Source of the DNA: Brevibacterium pigmentatum
GTDB taxonomy: Bacteria > Actinomycetota > Actinomycetes > Actinomycetales > Brevibacteriaceae
Length of the DNA: 64,000 bases
Direction of reading: 5' to 3'
Assembly (NCBI RefSeq): GCF_011617465.1
Contig: NZ_CP050153.1
Location: 682,001 to 746,000, forward strand
The translations under genes and the position numbers were made by a program. This document shows positions 18,571-27,366 of the stretch, one piece after another (positions within the stretch are counted from its first letter, which is position 1; every line of letters begins with the position of its first letter). The notes under the pieces are model-generated. The model worked only from the letters and a program-made list of their open reading frames with translations, was not told the DNA's origin and searched no databases.

Positions 18571-19692
18571 GTGACCTTCTCGACTTTCACCGCCGCCCAA
18601 GCCGCTGAGCTCGCCGTCGTCGAGCGCTCCGGCTTCGTCGAATCCCGGCACATCGGGTCCGCCGTCGTCCTCGACCCGCAGGGATCACCGTTGATCAGCC
18701 TGGGTGCTCCGGAGATTCCCGTGTTCACCCGGTCGAGTCTCAAACCGCTGCAGGCGATCGCGGCGATGAGCCTCGGCGCGCAGCTCGAGGGACCGGCCGC
18801 GGCCCTGGCCGCTGCCTCACACAAGTGTGAAGCCGGGCATGTGGCGGTCGTGTCCGCGATGCTCGAGAATGCCGGGCTGAGCGTGTCCGACCTGCAGTGC
18901 CCGTCCGCCCATCCCGCCGACGGAGCCTTCCGTCGTCAACTGCAGGAATCGGCGCGGGCTCGGGGAGAGGAGAACACGGACCCGCGCTCGCCCCTGTACT
19001 TCAACTGCTCCGGCAAGCACGCGGCATTCCTCGCCGCAGCCCGCGCCATCGGCGCCGACACCGCCACCTATCTGTCCCCGGAGCATCCCGTGCAGCAGAA
19101 GGTCGCCGAGGTGGTCACCGCCTTCGCTTCGGAGGAACCGTCCGCGGTCGGCATCGACGGCTGTGGGGCTCCCGTGTTCGCGCTCAGCCTCACCGGCCTC
19201 GCCCGCGCCATCGGCCGCGTCATCCGGATCGGCAGCAGCGACGGTGACGCCGAGGAGGCGGGAGCGTGGGCTGCCTATGAGAGCGAGGCTCGCACCCTCA
19301 CCGAGGCGGTCTTCGCCGACCCGGGGACGATCGAAGGACACGGCCGACCGAATTCGACCGTCATAGACAAGCTCGGCGTCTTCGCCAAGGGCGGGGCCGA
19401 AGGAGTCATCGTCATGGCCACCCGCTCCGGGTATGCCGTCGCCGTGAAATGCCTCGACGGGTCCTCGCGGGCCACCGGGCTCGTCGCCCTCACCCTGCTC
19501 CAGTGGGCGGGAGCGTTCGACGTTGAGCCGGGAGCCGCCTCGGCGTCGGGGAAGGATACGGTCGACGCCGTGATCGCGGCGATCACGGATCCGGTCACCG
19601 GAGGCAGGGATTCCGAGGGGCGGACGAACGTTGTCGGACGCCTGGAGCTCGGGGAAGATATTGCCACAATCGGTGAGAGGAAGAGGGACTGA
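18571..19692 (+). CDS. Asparaginase II family protein (373 aa)
   Basis: PF06089-type asparaginase, unrelated in fold to EcAII. Recognisable segments are VVERSGFVESRHIGSAVV, LKPLQAIAAM, SHKCEAGH, YFNCSGKHAAFLA and GIDGCGAPVFALSL. It would hydrolyse L-asparagine to aspartate and ammonia in the cytoplasm; aspartate feeds the SAICAR step of purine synthesis carried by the divergent purDC. The GTG at 18571 is preceded by a -10-like box and no ribosome-binding site. The frame continues upstream antisense to purDC, but that part is a shadow. Its stop overlaps the next ATG. Confidence 0.9.
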   Translation: MTFSTFTAAQAAELAVVERSGFVESRHIGSAVVLDPQGSPLISLGAPEIPVFTRSSLKPLQAIAAMSLGAQLEGPAAALAAASHKCEAGHVAVVSAMLENAGLSVSDLQCPSAHPADGAFRRQLQESARARGEENTDPRSPLYFNCSGKHAAFLAAARAIGADTATYLSPEHPVQQKVAEVVTAFASEEPSAVGIDGCGAPVFALSLTGLARAIGRVIRIGSSDGDAEEAGAWAAYESEARTLTEAVFADPGTIEGHGRPNSTVIDKLGVFAKGGAEGVIVMATRSGYAVAVKCLDGSSRATGLVALTLLQWAGAFDVEPGAASASGKDTVDAVIAAITDPVTGGRDSEGRTNVVGRLELGEDIATIGERKRD

Positions 19693-20093
19693 TGGCGATT
19701 CGCAGAAGGATCGACCCCGATCAGGGGCGCAGCGCACTCGAGATGTGGCTGACTCAGGCGAGGCTCGACGCAGCCCCGGCCGACCGGTCGACCATCGCCA
19801 CCGCCGTGCGGTTCACCCTCGAGGAGCTCGCCTCCCGAGCCGAAGGCAACAGCGTCGAAGTCCGGGTCCCGCCGTTCGGCGTCACCCAATGCATCGCCGG
19901 ACCCCGGCACACCCGCGGCACCCCGCCGAACGTCGTCGAGACCTCGGCCGAGGTGTGGCTGGGTCTGGTCACCGGACGCACCGACTTCGCGACCGCGCTC
20001 GCCGCCGGCGATATCGAGGCCTCGGGAACCCGAGCCGACCTCGGCGACTTCCTGCCCCTCTTCACCACCGCAGAACTCGAGGCCCGAGCATGA
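19692..20093 (+). CDS. SCP-like (sterol carrier family) conserved actinobacterial protein (133 aa)
   Basis: Short soluble protein with RFTLEELASRAEGNSVEVRVPPFG and GPRHTRGTPPNVVETSAEVWLGL, matching the actinobacterial sterol-carrier-family proteins often encoded beside purF. An SCP2 fold would bind a small hydrophobic ligand, but no function is established. It overlaps asparaginase at its start and the aldehyde dehydrogenase at its end (both ATGA), so the three genes are translationally coupled. Confidence 0.8.
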   Translation: MAIRRRIDPDQGRSALEMWLTQARLDAAPADRSTIATAVRFTLEELASRAEGNSVEVRVPPFGVTQCIAGPRHTRGTPPNVVETSAEVWLGLVTGRTDFATALAAGDIEASGTRADLGDFLPLFTTAELEARA

Positions 20094-21532
20094 GCGCACA
20101 GATCACGCAGACGACGTCGTTCATCGGCGGTCGGCATGTGCCGTCCCTGCTCACCTACGCCAATATCGACCCGGCCACCGGAGGCCAGCTCGGCGATATC
20201 GCCCGCGCCGGAGCCGATGAAGTCGACCGGGCGGTGCAGGCTGCGGCGAAAGCGCAGCGGGAATGGAAGCGCTCGAGCCCGGAACAGCGCTCCCGCCTGC
20301 TCATCGCCACCGCCGCCGTCATCACCGCCAACCGCGACGATCTGGCCCGCATCGAATCCGAGGACACGGGCAAACCGCTCACCCAGGCCTATGCCGACGT
20401 CGACGTGTGCGCCCGCTACTTCGAGTTCTACGGCCACACCATCGAGTCCTACTACGGTCACGCGATCCCGCTGGCCGAGGACATGCACGTCTACACGCGC
20501 CGGGAGCCCTTCGGCGTCACCGGACACATCGTGGCTTGGAACTATCCGCTCCAGCTCATCGGCCGTGCCGCCGCCACCTCGCTGGCCACCGGCAACTGCG
20601 CCGTGGCCAAACCCGCGGATGAGACCCCGCGCTCGACCGTGCGGTTGGCTGAACTCATCCACTCCGTGGGCTTCCCGGCCGGAACCTTCAACGTCGTCAC
20701 CGGACTCGGCGCCGAGGCGGGAGCGGCGTTGAGCGCCCACCCCGGGGTGGCACATCTGGGCTTCGTCGGGTCGACGCAGACCGGTTCGGCCATCGCCCAC
20801 GCCGCCGCCGATCGAGTCGTGCCCACGGTCCTCGAGCTCGGTGGGAAGTCCGCGAACATCGTCTTCCCCGATGCCGATATCGATGCGGCGATCCCATCGC
20901 TCGTGCGCTCGATCATCCAGAACGCCGGGCAGACCTGCTCGGCCGGATCCCGGCTCATCGTCCACCGCGACATCCACGCCGAGGTCGTCGACAAGATGGC
21001 CGCGGCCATGGCGAAGGTGACCATCGGCTACGGCCTCGACGACCCGATGCTCGGGCCCCTGATCTCGACCAAACAGCATGAACGGGTCGGCGGGTTCCTC
21101 GCCACAGTCGACTCCGGACAGATCATCACGGGCGGCACCCGACCCGACGGTCTGGCCGACGACCTCGCCGCTGGGTCGTTCATCACCCCCACCATCGTCG
21201 ACTCCGTCGACCCTAAGTCCCGGATCGCCCAGGAAGAGGTCTTCGGCCCCGTCGTCGCGACCCTGCCGTTCGCCGACGACGACGAAGCCGTGGCGCTGGC
21301 CAACGGCACCGACTACGGCCTCGTCAGCGCACTGTGGACGCAGAACATCTCCCGCGCCCACCGCCTGGCTGCCGAGGTCGATGCCGGCCAGATCTTCGTC
21401 AACACCTATGGTGCCGGCGGTGGAGTCGAACTGCCCTTCGGCGGGTTCAAGAAGTCCGGTTACGGTCGCGAGAAGTCCATCGAAGCCCTCGACGAATACA
21501 CGCAGACGAAGACCGTCGCCATCAAGCTGTGA
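20090..21532 (+). CDS. NAD(P)-dependent aldehyde dehydrogenase (480 aa)
   Basis: Complete ALDH superfamily enzyme. Catalytic Cys in NAGQTCSAGSR, general-base Glu in LELGGKSANIV, cofactor site in GFVGSTQTGSAIA, and the C-terminal PFGGFKKSGYGREKS. GHIVAWNYPLQL resembles betaine/aminobutyraldehyde dehydrogenases. The substrate is uncertain. Its position behind asparaginase and an SCP-like gene, and before an EamA transporter, does not define a pathway. Confidence 0.9.
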   Translation: MSAQITQTTSFIGGRHVPSLLTYANIDPATGGQLGDIARAGADEVDRAVQAAAKAQREWKRSSPEQRSRLLIATAAVITANRDDLARIESEDTGKPLTQAYADVDVCARYFEFYGHTIESYYGHAIPLAEDMHVYTRREPFGVTGHIVAWNYPLQLIGRAAATSLATGNCAVAKPADETPRSTVRLAELIHSVGFPAGTFNVVTGLGAEAGAALSAHPGVAHLGFVGSTQTGSAIAHAAADRVVPTVLELGGKSANIVFPDADIDAAIPSLVRSIIQNAGQTCSAGSRLIVHRDIHAEVVDKMAAAMAKVTIGYGLDDPMLGPLISTKQHERVGGFLATVDSGQIITGGTRPDGLADDLAAGSFITPTIVDSVDPKSRIAQEEVFGPVVATLPFADDDEAVALANGTDYGLVSALWTQNISRAHRLAAEVDAGQIFVNTYGAGGGVELPFGGFKKSGYGREKSIEALDEYTQTKTVAIKL

Positions 21533-21557
21533 CGGTGAGGAAGGGGCCGGTGCGCCG

Positions 21558-22454
21558 ATGACCTTCCCGGTGCTCGGGCTCGTCCTCATCGCCGCCGTCG
21601 CCCACGCCGTCTGGAACCTCGCCGCGAAGTCCGTCACCGGCAGAGGCTATGCCTTCGTGCTCGCCTACCACGGGCTCTCGGCGCTCCTGCTCGCCCCGGT
21701 CGCGGCCGTCATCATCGCCACCGGCGCGCAGCCGCTGAACTGGGGACTGGTCGGCGCGGCGGCACTGAGCGCGGTCTTCCACATCGCCTACTCCGTGGCC
21801 CTGCAGTCCGGTTACGACCACGCCCCGCTGGGCGTCGTCTACCCGACGGCGCGCGGCATCGGGCCGGTCGTGACGATCATCATCGCCGTGGCCTTCCTCG
21901 GTGAGCGTCCCACCCTCGCCGAGGCGGTCGGAGCCTTCACCGTCATCGCCGGCATCGCCGTCGTCACGATCCGTCCCCGCGGCGGCGGGGACGGCCCCAC
22001 GAGCAGCGACGGTCTGCGACGGGGGCTCGCCTGGGGCGGGCTGATCGGGGCGTTCATCGCCTCGTACACACTCTGGGACGACTTCGCCGTGAACCATGTC
22101 AGCGATTCCCCGCTGCTCTACTTCGCCGTCTCCGAAGCCTGCGTCGGGCTCATCATGACCGTCGGAATGGTCGCGCTTCCCGGCGGCCGGGAGAAGCGCG
22201 CGGACTTCCGCGAGATCCTTTTGAGCCACAAGCGCGCGCTCGTGACCGTGGCGATCCTCTCACCGCTCGCGTACGTGCTCGTCCTCTACGCGATGCAGCA
22301 GGCGCCGGTGGCGCTCGTAGCCCCCGTGCGGGAGACCTCGATCATCGTCGGCACCCTGCTAGCGTGGTGGTTCTTCGGGGAGAGGAACGTGCTGCTCAAA
22401 CTCGCCGGTGCCCTTATCGTGGTTGCGGGCATCGGGCTCATCGCGCTCGGATGA
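21558..22454 (+). CDS. EamA/DMT-family transporter (298 aa)
   Basis: Ten predicted membrane helices in two EamA halves (about 1-135 and 150-298). VVYPTARGIGPVV and VALVAPVRETSIIVG are the characteristic loops. It is likely an exporter of a metabolite or amino acid; the substrate cannot be read from the sequence. It starts 25 nt after the aldehyde dehydrogenase stop and is probably the last gene of that operon. Confidence 0.87.
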   Translation: MTFPVLGLVLIAAVAHAVWNLAAKSVTGRGYAFVLAYHGLSALLLAPVAAVIIATGAQPLNWGLVGAAALSAVFHIAYSVALQSGYDHAPLGVVYPTARGIGPVVTIIIAVAFLGERPTLAEAVGAFTVIAGIAVVTIRPRGGGDGPTSSDGLRRGLAWGGLIGAFIASYTLWDDFAVNHVSDSPLLYFAVSEACVGLIMTVGMVALPGGREKRADFREILLSHKRALVTVAILSPLAYVLVLYAMQQAPVALVAPVRETSIIVGTLLAWWFFGERNVLLKLAGALIVVAGIGLIALG

Positions 22455-22466
22455 CGGCGCCGCGCC

Positions 22467-23444
22467 TCAGCGGCGGCGGCCCGGCTGGCGGCGGTTGACC
22501 CGCACCACCCGCACCGGGCACACGGCATGCGAGAGCACACCCTGCGACGTCGACCCGAGGATGGTGGAGACGAACCCGCCGCGGCCACGGGAGCCGATGA
22601 CCAGGAGATCTGCGGTGTACGTGGCCGACACGAGCACCTCGGTGGCAGGTGCATCGAAGATCGAGAACCGCACCTCGAGATCGGGGAAGTCTCCCTTCAG
22701 CGACTCGGCAGCAGCGGTGAAGGCCTTCGCCGCCTCGTCGTACATCCGGATGAGATGTTCTTCGCTGGGCATCCACTCGGGCGAGAGGATGTGCGTGGCG
22801 GTGACCCCGACGAGGCGCAGCGGAACACCGTAGATCGCGGCCTGAGCGGCCGCGGCACGCAGCACCGGGGTGTCGGTCTCGAAGGGATCGACGGCGGCGA
22901 CGACCTCACCGGAGAAGTCGGGACGCGACCGTCCGTCCGCCTCGGCGGAGGGATCATCGGTCGTGCGGACGGGATCATCGATGGGCAGGGGAGTCGTCGG
23001 CATGATCCGGGTCGGCCACGTGCTCGGGACGACGAGGGTGGGGCACTGCGAATGCGCGGGCATGGCCAGGGCCACGGATCCGAGGAGGCGACCGGCGAAC
23101 CCGCCGCGACCGCGCGCGCCGACGACGGCGAGGGCGGCGTTCTTCGAATGCTCGACCATCACTCCGGAGGCGTCACCGGGCACGATCGTCGTCGACACGG
23201 GAACGCCGGCCTTGGTGACGGTGGCGGCGGCCGCCTCGGCGATGTCTTCGACGGTCTTCTTCACGGCGTCGTCGAAATCGGCGGGGTAGACGATATCGGC
23301 CTGGCTCATATTGACGCCGGGGACGGTGTAGGCGGAGACGATGCGGATCTCTGCGGAGGTCTTCTGTGCGTGCGTGATCGCCCACTGCAGGGCGCATTCG
23401 GCGTTGTCGGAACCGTCGATGCCGACGATGATCGTGTGGGACAT
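22467..23444 (-). CDS. Tandem universal stress protein (325 aa)
   Basis: Two UspA domains: residues about 1-145 and 160-318. Both carry the ATP-binding pattern (GARGRGGFAGRLLGSVA in the first, GSRGRGGFVSTILGSTSQ in the second) and begin with an alternating hydrophobic strand (TIIVGIDGSDNA; VVAAVDPFETD). The C-terminus is basic. Such two-domain proteins in actinobacteria are often induced by hypoxia or dormancy. It ends 12 nt from the convergent EamA gene. An AGAGG site precedes the ATG. Confidence 0.93.
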   Translation of the reverse strand: MSHTIIVGIDGSDNAECALQWAITHAQKTSAEIRIVSAYTVPGVNMSQADIVYPADFDDAVKKTVEDIAEAAAATVTKAGVPVSTTIVPGDASGVMVEHSKNAALAVVGARGRGGFAGRLLGSVALAMPAHSQCPTLVVPSTWPTRIMPTTPLPIDDPVRTTDDPSAEADGRSRPDFSGEVVAAVDPFETDTPVLRAAAAQAAIYGVPLRLVGVTATHILSPEWMPSEEHLIRMYDEAAKAFTAAAESLKGDFPDLEVRFSIFDAPATEVLVSATYTADLLVIGSRGRGGFVSTILGSTSQGVLSHAVCPVRVVRVNRRQPGRRR

Positions 23445-23484
23445 ATCGCAAACCTCTGTCTTCAGTGACCGTTAACCTGGGTGA

Positions 23485-23509
23485 GTCCAGTTTAGTTGTG
23501 TCCAGTTTA
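23485..23509. promoter_or_regulatory. Direct repeat GTCCAGTTTA in the usp / membrane-protein gap
   Basis: GTCCAGTTTA occurs at 23485-23494 and again at 23500-23509, a 15-nt period, between the divergent usp gene and the 23636 gene. This could be a tandem regulator site; no known family fits. Confidence 0.35.
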
Positions 23510-23635
23510 TGGGAAGTGGCGTGAGACTGCCTGGGAAGAACCTCAGGCTGACTCGACTAGACTGTTCGGGACCTGTTGTTCCGGGGTATTCCCGGTGATC
23601 CATCGGCCCCATCCGGCCACGTGTCCAAGGAGATC

Positions 23636-24139
23636 ATGAAGGACCAGATCGACGTCTCCGTCCGTCGCAGCCCCAAGTACTCGGTGTTCATGGGCATCGG
23701 CGCGGTGCTCGGCATCGCGATCGCTGGAATCCTCGCGATCTTCGTCGACCCGGCCGATATGCCGATGGGCTATACGGTGGGCAAGGGGATGGGCCTGATG
23801 CTGCTCGTCCTCGGGATCGGCGGACTGTTCCTCGGCGGACTCGTCGCCCTCATCCTCGACTGGAGGGGACGGAAGAAGGCGAAGGAGTTCCGGGTCGATG
23901 CGCAGATCGACATGGTCGACGATCCGAAGGAGATCGCACGCCGCCGCATCGCCGAAGCCCGCGGGGAGGACCCCGATTCCGGAGCGGCTGAGGACCCCGA
24001 CGCCGGTGCCGACGAGGGCACCCCCGCCTCGGCGAACACGGAGTCCGCGCCCGCAGACGATACGCATGCTCAGCCCGCAGCCGACGACGAGGGCGACGCG
24101 GAAACCGGACGGGATTCGGCCCCCGGTTCCACAGTCTGA
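23636..24139 (+). CDS. Membrane protein with acidic tail, upstream of purF (167 aa)
   Basis: Two hydrophobic segments (about 17-38 and 48-70) separated by a short loop, then a basic stretch (DWRGRKKAKEF) and a long Ala/Asp/Glu/Pro-rich disordered tail. The topology is probably N-in, C-in. AAGGAGA lies a few bases before the ATG at 23636. I do not recognise a named family, though short membrane proteins beside purF are common in actinobacteria. Confidence 0.75.
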   Translation: MKDQIDVSVRRSPKYSVFMGIGAVLGIAIAGILAIFVDPADMPMGYTVGKGMGLMLLVLGIGGLFLGGLVALILDWRGRKKAKEFRVDAQIDMVDDPKEIARRRIAEARGEDPDSGAAEDPDAGADEGTPASANTESAPADDTHAQPAADDEGDAETGRDSAPGSTV

Positions 24140-24183
24140 GCACCGGGTCAGGGCGCCGTTGCGGGTATGAGACAATTTCACTC

Positions 24184-25665
24184 GTGGCAAGAGGAGACGG
24201 GCAGCTGACGCACGAAATCGACCCCCAGGACCGCGGACCGCAGGACGAATGCGGTGTGTTCGGAGTCTGGGCCCCCGGCGAGGAAACCGCCAAACTCACA
24301 TACTTCGGGCTCTACGCCCTGCAGCACCGCGGACAGGAGTCCGCGGGAATCGCTGCCAGCAACGGCAAGCAGATCCTCATCTACCGAGACATGGGCCTGG
24401 TCTCCCAGGTGTTCCACGAACGCGATCTCGAGCTCCTGCAGGGCCATATCGCCGTCGGCCACACCCGGTATTCGACGACCGGATCACCGTCGTTCGAGAA
24501 CGCTCAGCCCACCCTGGGGCCGACCCCATTCGGCACCGTGGCGCTGGCCCACAACGGCAATCTGACGAACTTCGACGCTCTCGAAGGCATGGCCGATGCC
24601 CGCCGCGACCACGCGACGAAGGTCGTCGAGGAGGCCACGAAGAAGTCGGCCCGCACCCGGCCCTTCCGTGATTCCTCGAATGACACCTCCCTGGTCACCG
24701 AGCTCTTCGCGACCGAAGACGGAGAGAACCTCACCGAGGCGGCGCTGAGTCTGCTGCCGCATGTCGAAGGCGCGTTCTCGCTGGTCTACATGGACGAGCA
24801 CACCCTCTACGCCGCGCGTGACCGGCACGGGGTCCGACCCCTGTCGCTGGGCCGGCTGGAGAACGGCTGGGTCGTGGCCTCGGAGACCGCGGCACTCGAC
24901 ATCGTCGGTGCTAAGTTCGTCCGCGACATCGAACCCGGTGAGCTCATCGCCATCGACGAAGACGGTCTGCGTTCGCACCGCTTCGCCGAACCGAGCCAAG
25001 CTCGCTGCGTCTTCGAATACGTCTACCTCGCGCGTCCCGACAGCAAGCTCAACGGCAAGAACGTCCACGCCGCACGGACCCAGATGGGCCGCCAGCTGGC
25101 CGAGGAGTACCCTGTTGACGCAGACCTGGTCATCGCCACCCCGGAATCGGGCACCCCTGCGGCCGTCGGCTATGCCGAGGCCTCGGGCATCCCGTTCGGC
25201 CAGGGGCTGATGAAGAACGCCTATGTCGGACGCACCTTCATCCAGCCTTCGCAGACCCTGCGGCAGCTGGGCATCCGCCTCAAGCTCAACCCGATCCGGG
25301 AGAACATCGAGGGCCGACGCCTCGTCGTCGTCGACGATTCGATCGTGCGCGGAAACACTCAGCGCGCCCTGATCCGCATGCTGCGGGAGGCCGGAGCGGC
25401 CGAGGTCCATGTGCGCATCTCCTCCCCGCCGGTGAAGTGGCCGTGCTTCTACGGCATCGACTTCGCCACCCGTGCCGAGCTCATCGCCAACGGCCTGACC
25501 ACGAACGAGATCTGCGAGAACCTTGGCGCGGACTCGCTGGGCTATATCTCTCTGGACGGCATGATCGCCGCCACCGAGCAGGAGCGCAGTCAGCTGTGCA
25601 CCGCCTGCTTCTCGGGCGAGTACCCGATTCCCGTCAACAACACACCCGCCGACAAAGGATGCTGA
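24184..25665 (+). CDS. purF: Amidophosphoribosyltransferase PurF (493 aa)
   Basis: First committed enzyme of purine synthesis: PRPP plus glutamine to phosphoribosylamine. A 22-residue propeptide precedes the nucleophile Cys of CGVFGVW, so autoprocessing is expected, as in the B. subtilis type. The PRPP loop reads VVVDDSIVRGNT. Cys residues in WPCFYGID and LCTACFSGEYP suit the iron-sulfur cluster of this class. The GTG start has no ribosome-binding site, and GACAAT lies 7 nt upstream, so it may be leaderless. purM follows after one base. Confidence 0.97.
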   Translation: MARGDGQLTHEIDPQDRGPQDECGVFGVWAPGEETAKLTYFGLYALQHRGQESAGIAASNGKQILIYRDMGLVSQVFHERDLELLQGHIAVGHTRYSTTGSPSFENAQPTLGPTPFGTVALAHNGNLTNFDALEGMADARRDHATKVVEEATKKSARTRPFRDSSNDTSLVTELFATEDGENLTEAALSLLPHVEGAFSLVYMDEHTLYAARDRHGVRPLSLGRLENGWVVASETAALDIVGAKFVRDIEPGELIAIDEDGLRSHRFAEPSQARCVFEYVYLARPDSKLNGKNVHAARTQMGRQLAEEYPVDADLVIATPESGTPAAVGYAEASGIPFGQGLMKNAYVGRTFIQPSQTLRQLGIRLKLNPIRENIEGRRLVVVDDSIVRGNTQRALIRMLREAGAAEVHVRISSPPVKWPCFYGIDFATRAELIANGLTTNEICENLGADSLGYISLDGMIAATEQERSQLCTACFSGEYPIPVNNTPADKGC

Positions 25666-25666
25666 G

Positions 25667-26764
25667 TTGAGTTCCGAAGCGAACCCGAAGTCCACCACCT
25701 ATGCCGCCGCCGGCGTCGACGTCGAGGCCGGAGACCGCGCCGTCGAACTGATGAAGGCTGCCGTCTCGGCCACCCACAACTCCTCGGTCGTCGGTGGGAT
25801 GGGCGGATTCGCCGGACTCTTCAACGTCTCGGTGCTCAAGGACTTCGAGCGTCCGCTGCTCGCCTCGTCGACCGACGGAGTGGGCACGAAGGTCGCCATC
25901 GCTCAGGCCATGGATAAGCACGACACCATCGGCTACGACCTTGTGGGCATGGTCGTCGACGACATCATCGTCTGCGGTGCCCGACCCCTGTTCATGACCG
26001 ACTACATCGCCTGCGGCAAGGTCGTGGCCGAACGCATCGCCGATATCGTGCGGGGAATCGCCGACGCCTGTGCCTCGGCCGGTGTCGCCCTGGTCGGCGG
26101 GGAGACCGCCGAACACCCGGGGCTGCTCGGAGTCGATGAGTACGATGTCGCCGGTGCCGCCACCGGTGTCGTCGAGGCCTCGAAGCTGCTTGGACCCGAG
26201 AAGGTCCGTGCCGGTGACGTGCTCATCGGTCTGCCGTCCTCGGGCATCCACTCCAACGGCTACTCCCTGGTCCGCCACATCATCGCCGAGGCAGGATGGG
26301 GCCTGGATAAGCATGTCTCGGAGTTCGGGCGCACCCTCGGTGAGGAGCTGCTCGTTCCCACCCATGTCTACACCGGTGAGCTCGCCGCTCTCTTCGACGC
26401 GCTGCCCGAAGCCGTGCATTCGGTCTCGCATGTCACCGGCGGAGGACTCTCGGCCAATGTGGCCAGGGTGCTCCCGCAGGGGCTGGTGGCGAAGATGTCA
26501 CGGGCTTCGTGGAAGATCCCGGCGGTGTTCAACGTACTCGGTGATCTCGGCGGAGTGCCGCAGGACGACCGGGAACGCACCTGGAACCTCGGCGTCGGCA
26601 TGGTCCTCGTCGTCGACGCGGAATCGGTCGACGGTGTGCTCGTCGCTAGCCCCGGAGCCTGGGTGCTCGGCGACGTCGCCGCCGACGACGGAACTCTCGC
26701 CACCGACCCCGACTATGTGCAGGGCGCCAAGGGCGTCGACGGGGGCGCCGCGATCCTGCAGTAA
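25667..26764 (+). CDS. purM: Phosphoribosylformylglycinamidine cyclo-ligase PurM (365 aa)
   Basis: AIR synthetase, which closes the imidazole ring from FGAM with ATP. TYAAAGVDVEAGDRAV opens the protein; STDGVGTKV and GGETAEHPG are the ATP and substrate motifs. The TTG start is supported by AAGGATG just upstream and by the position one base after the purF stop. An alternative ATG start would remove conserved residues. Confidence 0.97.
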   Translation: MSSEANPKSTTYAAAGVDVEAGDRAVELMKAAVSATHNSSVVGGMGGFAGLFNVSVLKDFERPLLASSTDGVGTKVAIAQAMDKHDTIGYDLVGMVVDDIIVCGARPLFMTDYIACGKVVAERIADIVRGIADACASAGVALVGGETAEHPGLLGVDEYDVAGAATGVVEASKLLGPEKVRAGDVLIGLPSSGIHSNGYSLVRHIIAEAGWGLDKHVSEFGRTLGEELLVPTHVYTGELAALFDALPEAVHSVSHVTGGGLSANVARVLPQGLVAKMSRASWKIPAVFNVLGDLGGVPQDDRERTWNLGVGMVLVVDAESVDGVLVASPGAWVLGDVAADDGTLATDPDYVQGAKGVDGGAAILQ

Positions 26765-26814
26765 GGCTCGTGCGGCTCTGCGTTTCGCTGCGGAGCATCC
26801 CTCACCCGTACTCT

Positions 26815-26844
26815 CACACCCTCGTGCTCCTGCACGGGGGTGTG
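26815..26844 (+). terminator. Hairpin after purM
   Basis: CACACCCTCGTGC (26815-26827) pairs with GCACGGGGGTGTG (26832-26844), one T-G pair, loop TCCT, 50 nt after the purM stop. Confidence 0.65.
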
Positions 26845-26968
26845 GTGCTTCCGGTGGGTGATGGCCACGGGACGGAAGGAACTGCACGGAACGGTGGGGG
26901 ATGCGCGCGAGGGCACAGCCGCCTCGGCGAGGGGATGTCCCGGCGTAGTGGACCATATGCGGGAACGG

Positions 26969-27000
26969 CAGAGGGCGGGGACCGAAGTCCCCGCCCTCTG
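26969..27000. terminator. Strong hairpin between purM and the convergent DUF3073 gene
   Basis: CAGAGGGCGGGGAC (26969-26982) pairs exactly with 26987-27000 around a CGAA tetraloop. It lies 29 nt after the DUF3073 stop and is likely bidirectional. Confidence 0.82.
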
Positions 27001-27029
27001 CGATGTCAGATCAGCCGACTGCGGCTGGC

Positions 27030-27239
27030 TCAGTTCTCGTACTCGTCGTCATCGTCGACGTTGTACTTGTCGGCGTAAGCCGAGTAGTCAGGTTCATCGT
27101 CGTAAGGATCGGACGGACCAGACTTGTGCGCGTCGGCGCCCAGCTCCTGCTGGAGTCTATTAAGGTCGGTATCCGGGCTGTAGTACTTCAGCTTCCGAGC
27201 TACCTTGATCTGCTTTGCCTTTGCGCGGCCGCGACCCAC
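27030..27239 (-). CDS. DUF3073 family protein (69 aa)
   Basis: Small, highly charged protein with a basic N-terminus (GRGRAKAKQIKVARKLKYYSP) and an acidic C-terminus rich in Asp, Glu and Tyr. This matches DUF3073, a conserved actinobacterial family usually found next to purM. The GTG start follows GGAGGGGG. Function unknown. Confidence 0.88.
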   Translation of the reverse strand: MGRGRAKAKQIKVARKLKYYSPDTDLNRLQQELGADAHKSGPSDPYDDEPDYSAYADKYNVDDDDEYEN

Positions 27240-27354
27240 TGGCGTGACCCCCTCCGTCGTCTATGGGGCGAATAGCCCCGGACTAGATCTCTGCTATGCG
27301 CTTAAATCCTACCTGTTCGTACTGGGAAGTTCCATTTTGCGAGCCGACCTTGGA

Positions 27355-27366
27355 TAGGCTGAACCC
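27355..27366 (+). promoter_or_regulatory. Leaderless promoter box before the 27367 gene
   Basis: TAGGCT ends 6 nt before the ATG and there is no Shine-Dalgarno sequence, so the transcript probably begins at the A of the start codon. Confidence 0.55.

Noticed and set aside
19754..21637. Long minus-strand open frame opposite the SCP-like and aldehyde dehydrogenase genes
   Set aside because: High-GC shadow of well-conserved plus-strand genes; Arg/Gly/Asp-rich translation without motifs.
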